7,549 bases of DNA, taken from contig DAIAMA010000050.1 in assembly GCA_027438535.1 (NCBI GenBank), positions 1 to 7,549 of the forward strand, in the 5' to 3' direction. This DNA comes from a bacterium (GTDB lineage: Bacteria; Pseudomonadota; Gammaproteobacteria; Burkholderiales; Thiobacteraceae). The translations under genes were made by a program, and so were the position numbers. Below are positions 6,516-7,549 of this stretch, one piece after another; within the stretch, counting starts at the first letter, position 1; each line of letters begins with the position of its first letter. The notes beneath the pieces are model-generated. The model worked only from the letters and a program-made list of their open reading frames with translations. It was not told where the DNA came from and did no database searches.

Positions 6516-6764
6516 ATGGCGGTGCTTAAATTCATTGCGATTGCAATCGTGCTTTGGCTGTTGGTCTTCCGCCTTTTGATGCCGATTTTGCGGCAATTGG
6601 CCACGCCGCCCCCCGCGCCACCGATGTCGGAATCCGGCAGAGACGCGCCAATGGCGGGGCGCGGCGCGGGGTATGAGGATAATTTGCAGGCGGCGCGCCA
6701 ACTCGCGCGTCAAGACCCGAAAGTCGTGGCAAGCGTAGTGAAAGAATGGGTTGGCAGTGAGTGA
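6516..6764 (+). CDS. fliF: FliF C-terminal fragment: second membrane helix and FliG-binding tail
   Basis: This 82-codon frame is the remainder of FliF. Residues about 4-24 (VLKFIAIAIVLWLLVFRLLM) form the second membrane helix, followed by a Pro-rich linker (about 30-36) and the conserved cytoplasmic tail YEDNLQAARQLA...DPKVVASVVKEWV (about 53-79), the region known to bind FliG's N-terminal domain. It is in the same frame as the upstream piece, separated by TAA and five sense codons. The ATG at 6516 has no clear ribosome site (only a weak GAAGCGAG upstream), so independent translation would depend on reinitiation by ribosomes stopping 15 bases earlier. Its end overlaps the fliG start by 8 bases. 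It may be the 3' part of a pseudogene, a separately made fragment, or part of an intact gene with a sequence error. Confidence 0.85.
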   Translation: MAVLKFIAIAIVLWLLVFRLLMPILRQLATPPPAPPMSESGRDAPMAGRGAGYEDNLQAARQLARQDPKVVASVVKEWVGSE

Positions 6765-7549
6765 ACAAGGTATCGAACGCAGCGCAATCTTGCTCATGAG
6801 CCTGGGCGAGGAGGAGGCCGCCGAGGTGTTCAAATTCCTCGGCCCCAAGGAAGTGCAAAAGCTCGGCACGGCGATGGCCGCGCTGCAAAACGTAACGCGC
6901 ACCCAGGTGGATACCGTGCTCGATGAATTCCGCAGGGAAGCGGAAGGGCAATCCGGCCTCGGCGGCGATTCCGCGGACTACATTAAAACCGTGTTGACCA
7001 AGGCCTTGGGTTCCGACCGTGCCGCGAACTTAATCGAGCGAATCCTGCATGGGGGCGATACCGCCGGTATCGAAAGCCTGAAATGGATGGATGCCGCGGC
7101 GGTGGCGGAGTTGATTAAAAATGAGCATCCGCAGATTATTGCCACGATTCTGGTGCATCTCGACCGCGATCAGGCGAGCGAGATACTCGGCTTCTTCGTC
7201 GAGCGTCTGCGCAACGATGCGATCTTGCGCATCGCCACGCTGGATGGCATTCAGCCGACCGCGCTAAAAGATTTGAATGACGTGTTGATGCGTCTGCTCA
7301 CCGGCAGCAATAACACCATCAAGAAAGCCGCGATGGGCGGTACGCGGGTGGCAGCCGAAATTCTCAACTTTATGCCGGCCGCGATTGAAACCACGGTGAT
7401 CGCTACGGTACGCGATTTCGATCCGGAAATCGCCCAGAAGATTCAGGACGATATGTTTACCTTCGATAACCTCATCGACCTGGATGACCGCGCGATTCAA
7501 TTGCTGCTGCGCGAGGTGCAATCGGAAAGCCTGATTGTCGCGCTCAAGG
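6757..7549 (+). CDS. fliG: Flagellar motor switch protein FliG (runs off right edge)
   Basis: FliG is the C-ring rotor protein that sits under the MS ring, binds FliF through its N-terminus and meets the MotA stator through its C-terminus. The frame opens with GTG at 6757 (MSEQGIERSAILLMSLGEEE) and stays open for 264 codons to the window edge; about 70 residues of the usual 330 or so are missing. Visible landmarks are the N-terminal FliF-binding domain (AAEVFKFLGPKEVQKLG, about 21-37), the EHPQ motif (123-126) of the middle domain, the GG hinge (194-195), and the start of the torque-generating domain with MFTFDNLIDLDDRAIQLLLR (233-252) and its charged residues D243, D244, R245, R252 and E253. 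The start lies inside the last codons of the fliF tail (ATGA-like overlap of 8 bases) with no strong ribosome site of its own, so it probably depends on translational coupling. Confidence 0.95.
   Translation, partial: MSEQGIERSAILLMSLGEEEAAEVFKFLGPKEVQKLGTAMAALQNVTRTQVDTVLDEFRREAEGQSGLGGDSADYIKTVLTKALGSDRAANLIERILHGGDTAGIESLKWMDAAAVAELIKNEHPQIIATILVHLDRDQASEILGFFVERLRNDAILRIATLDGIQPTALKDLNDVLMRLLTGSNNTIKKAAMGGTRVAAEILNFMPAAIETTVIATVRDFDPEIAQKIQDDMFTFDNLIDLDDRAIQLLLREVQSESLIVALK

Noticed and set aside
6345..6902. Open frame antisense to the fliF-fliG junction (minus strand)
   Set aside because: It overlaps conserved FliF and FliG sequence on the other strand and its translation resembles no protein family; it is not evidence for a new gene replacing the FliF C-terminus.
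1..7549. A previously undescribed defence, mobile or biosynthetic system
   Set aside because: Every gene is assigned to a known flagellar or chemotaxis family, no gap exceeds about 170 bases, and there are no mobile-element ends, integrases or unexplained coding regions.

Overview
The window reads as a flagellar and chemotaxis locus from a Gram-negative bacterium. Gene content and protein style (cytoplasmic FleS/FlrB-type kinase, NtrC-type FleR/FlrC regulator, sigma-54 promoter before fliE, fliE-fliF-fliG order, CheV with a 4-helix-bundle receptor) suggest a proteobacterium, most likely a beta- or gamma-proteobacterium. The taxon is inferred from memory of these families, not from a search. 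The DNA is GC-rich, densely coding and shows no insertion sequences, CRISPR arrays, tRNA or rRNA. || Layout: (1) Bases 1-1977, minus strand: a methyl-accepting chemotaxis protein followed 58 bases later by cheV, whose 3' part runs off the left edge. They look like one operon driven by a near-perfect sigma-28 (FliA) promoter at 2016-2043. (2) Bases 1978-2148: a divergent control region. It holds the sigma-28 promoter with an 8-bp tandem repeat in its spacer, and on the plus strand a TATAAT-type promoter with a perfect 10-bp palindrome between its -35 and -10 elements. (3) Bases 2149-4673, plus strand: a two-component pair, histidine kinase (FleS-like) and sigma-54-dependent response regulator (FleR-like). 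(4) Bases 4672-4687: a strong sigma-54 promoter that overlaps the regulator's stop codon. (5) Bases 4725-7549, plus strand: fliE, fliF and fliG (fliG truncated by the right edge), the MS ring, MS ring-rod adaptor and C-ring rotor genes. || How it fits together: the kinase phosphorylates the regulator, whose GAFTGA-bearing AAA+ domain would activate sigma-54 polymerase at the adjacent fliE promoter and probably at other basal-body genes. Once the basal body exports anti-sigma factor, sigma-28 would switch on the receptor/cheV operon. Both tiers of the flagellar hierarchy are therefore visible here as promoters. || The most unusual observation is that fliF is interrupted by an in-frame TAA (6498-6500). 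The reading frame continues without any shift into a recognisable FliF C-terminus (second membrane helix and FliG-binding tail, 6516-6764), which overlaps the GTG start of fliG by 8 bases. The two pieces plus the gap add up to a normal-length FliF of about 550 residues. This is either a recent nonsense mutation, a sequencing or assembly error, a readthrough site, or a naturally split MS-ring protein. I saw no wholly unknown system in the window.
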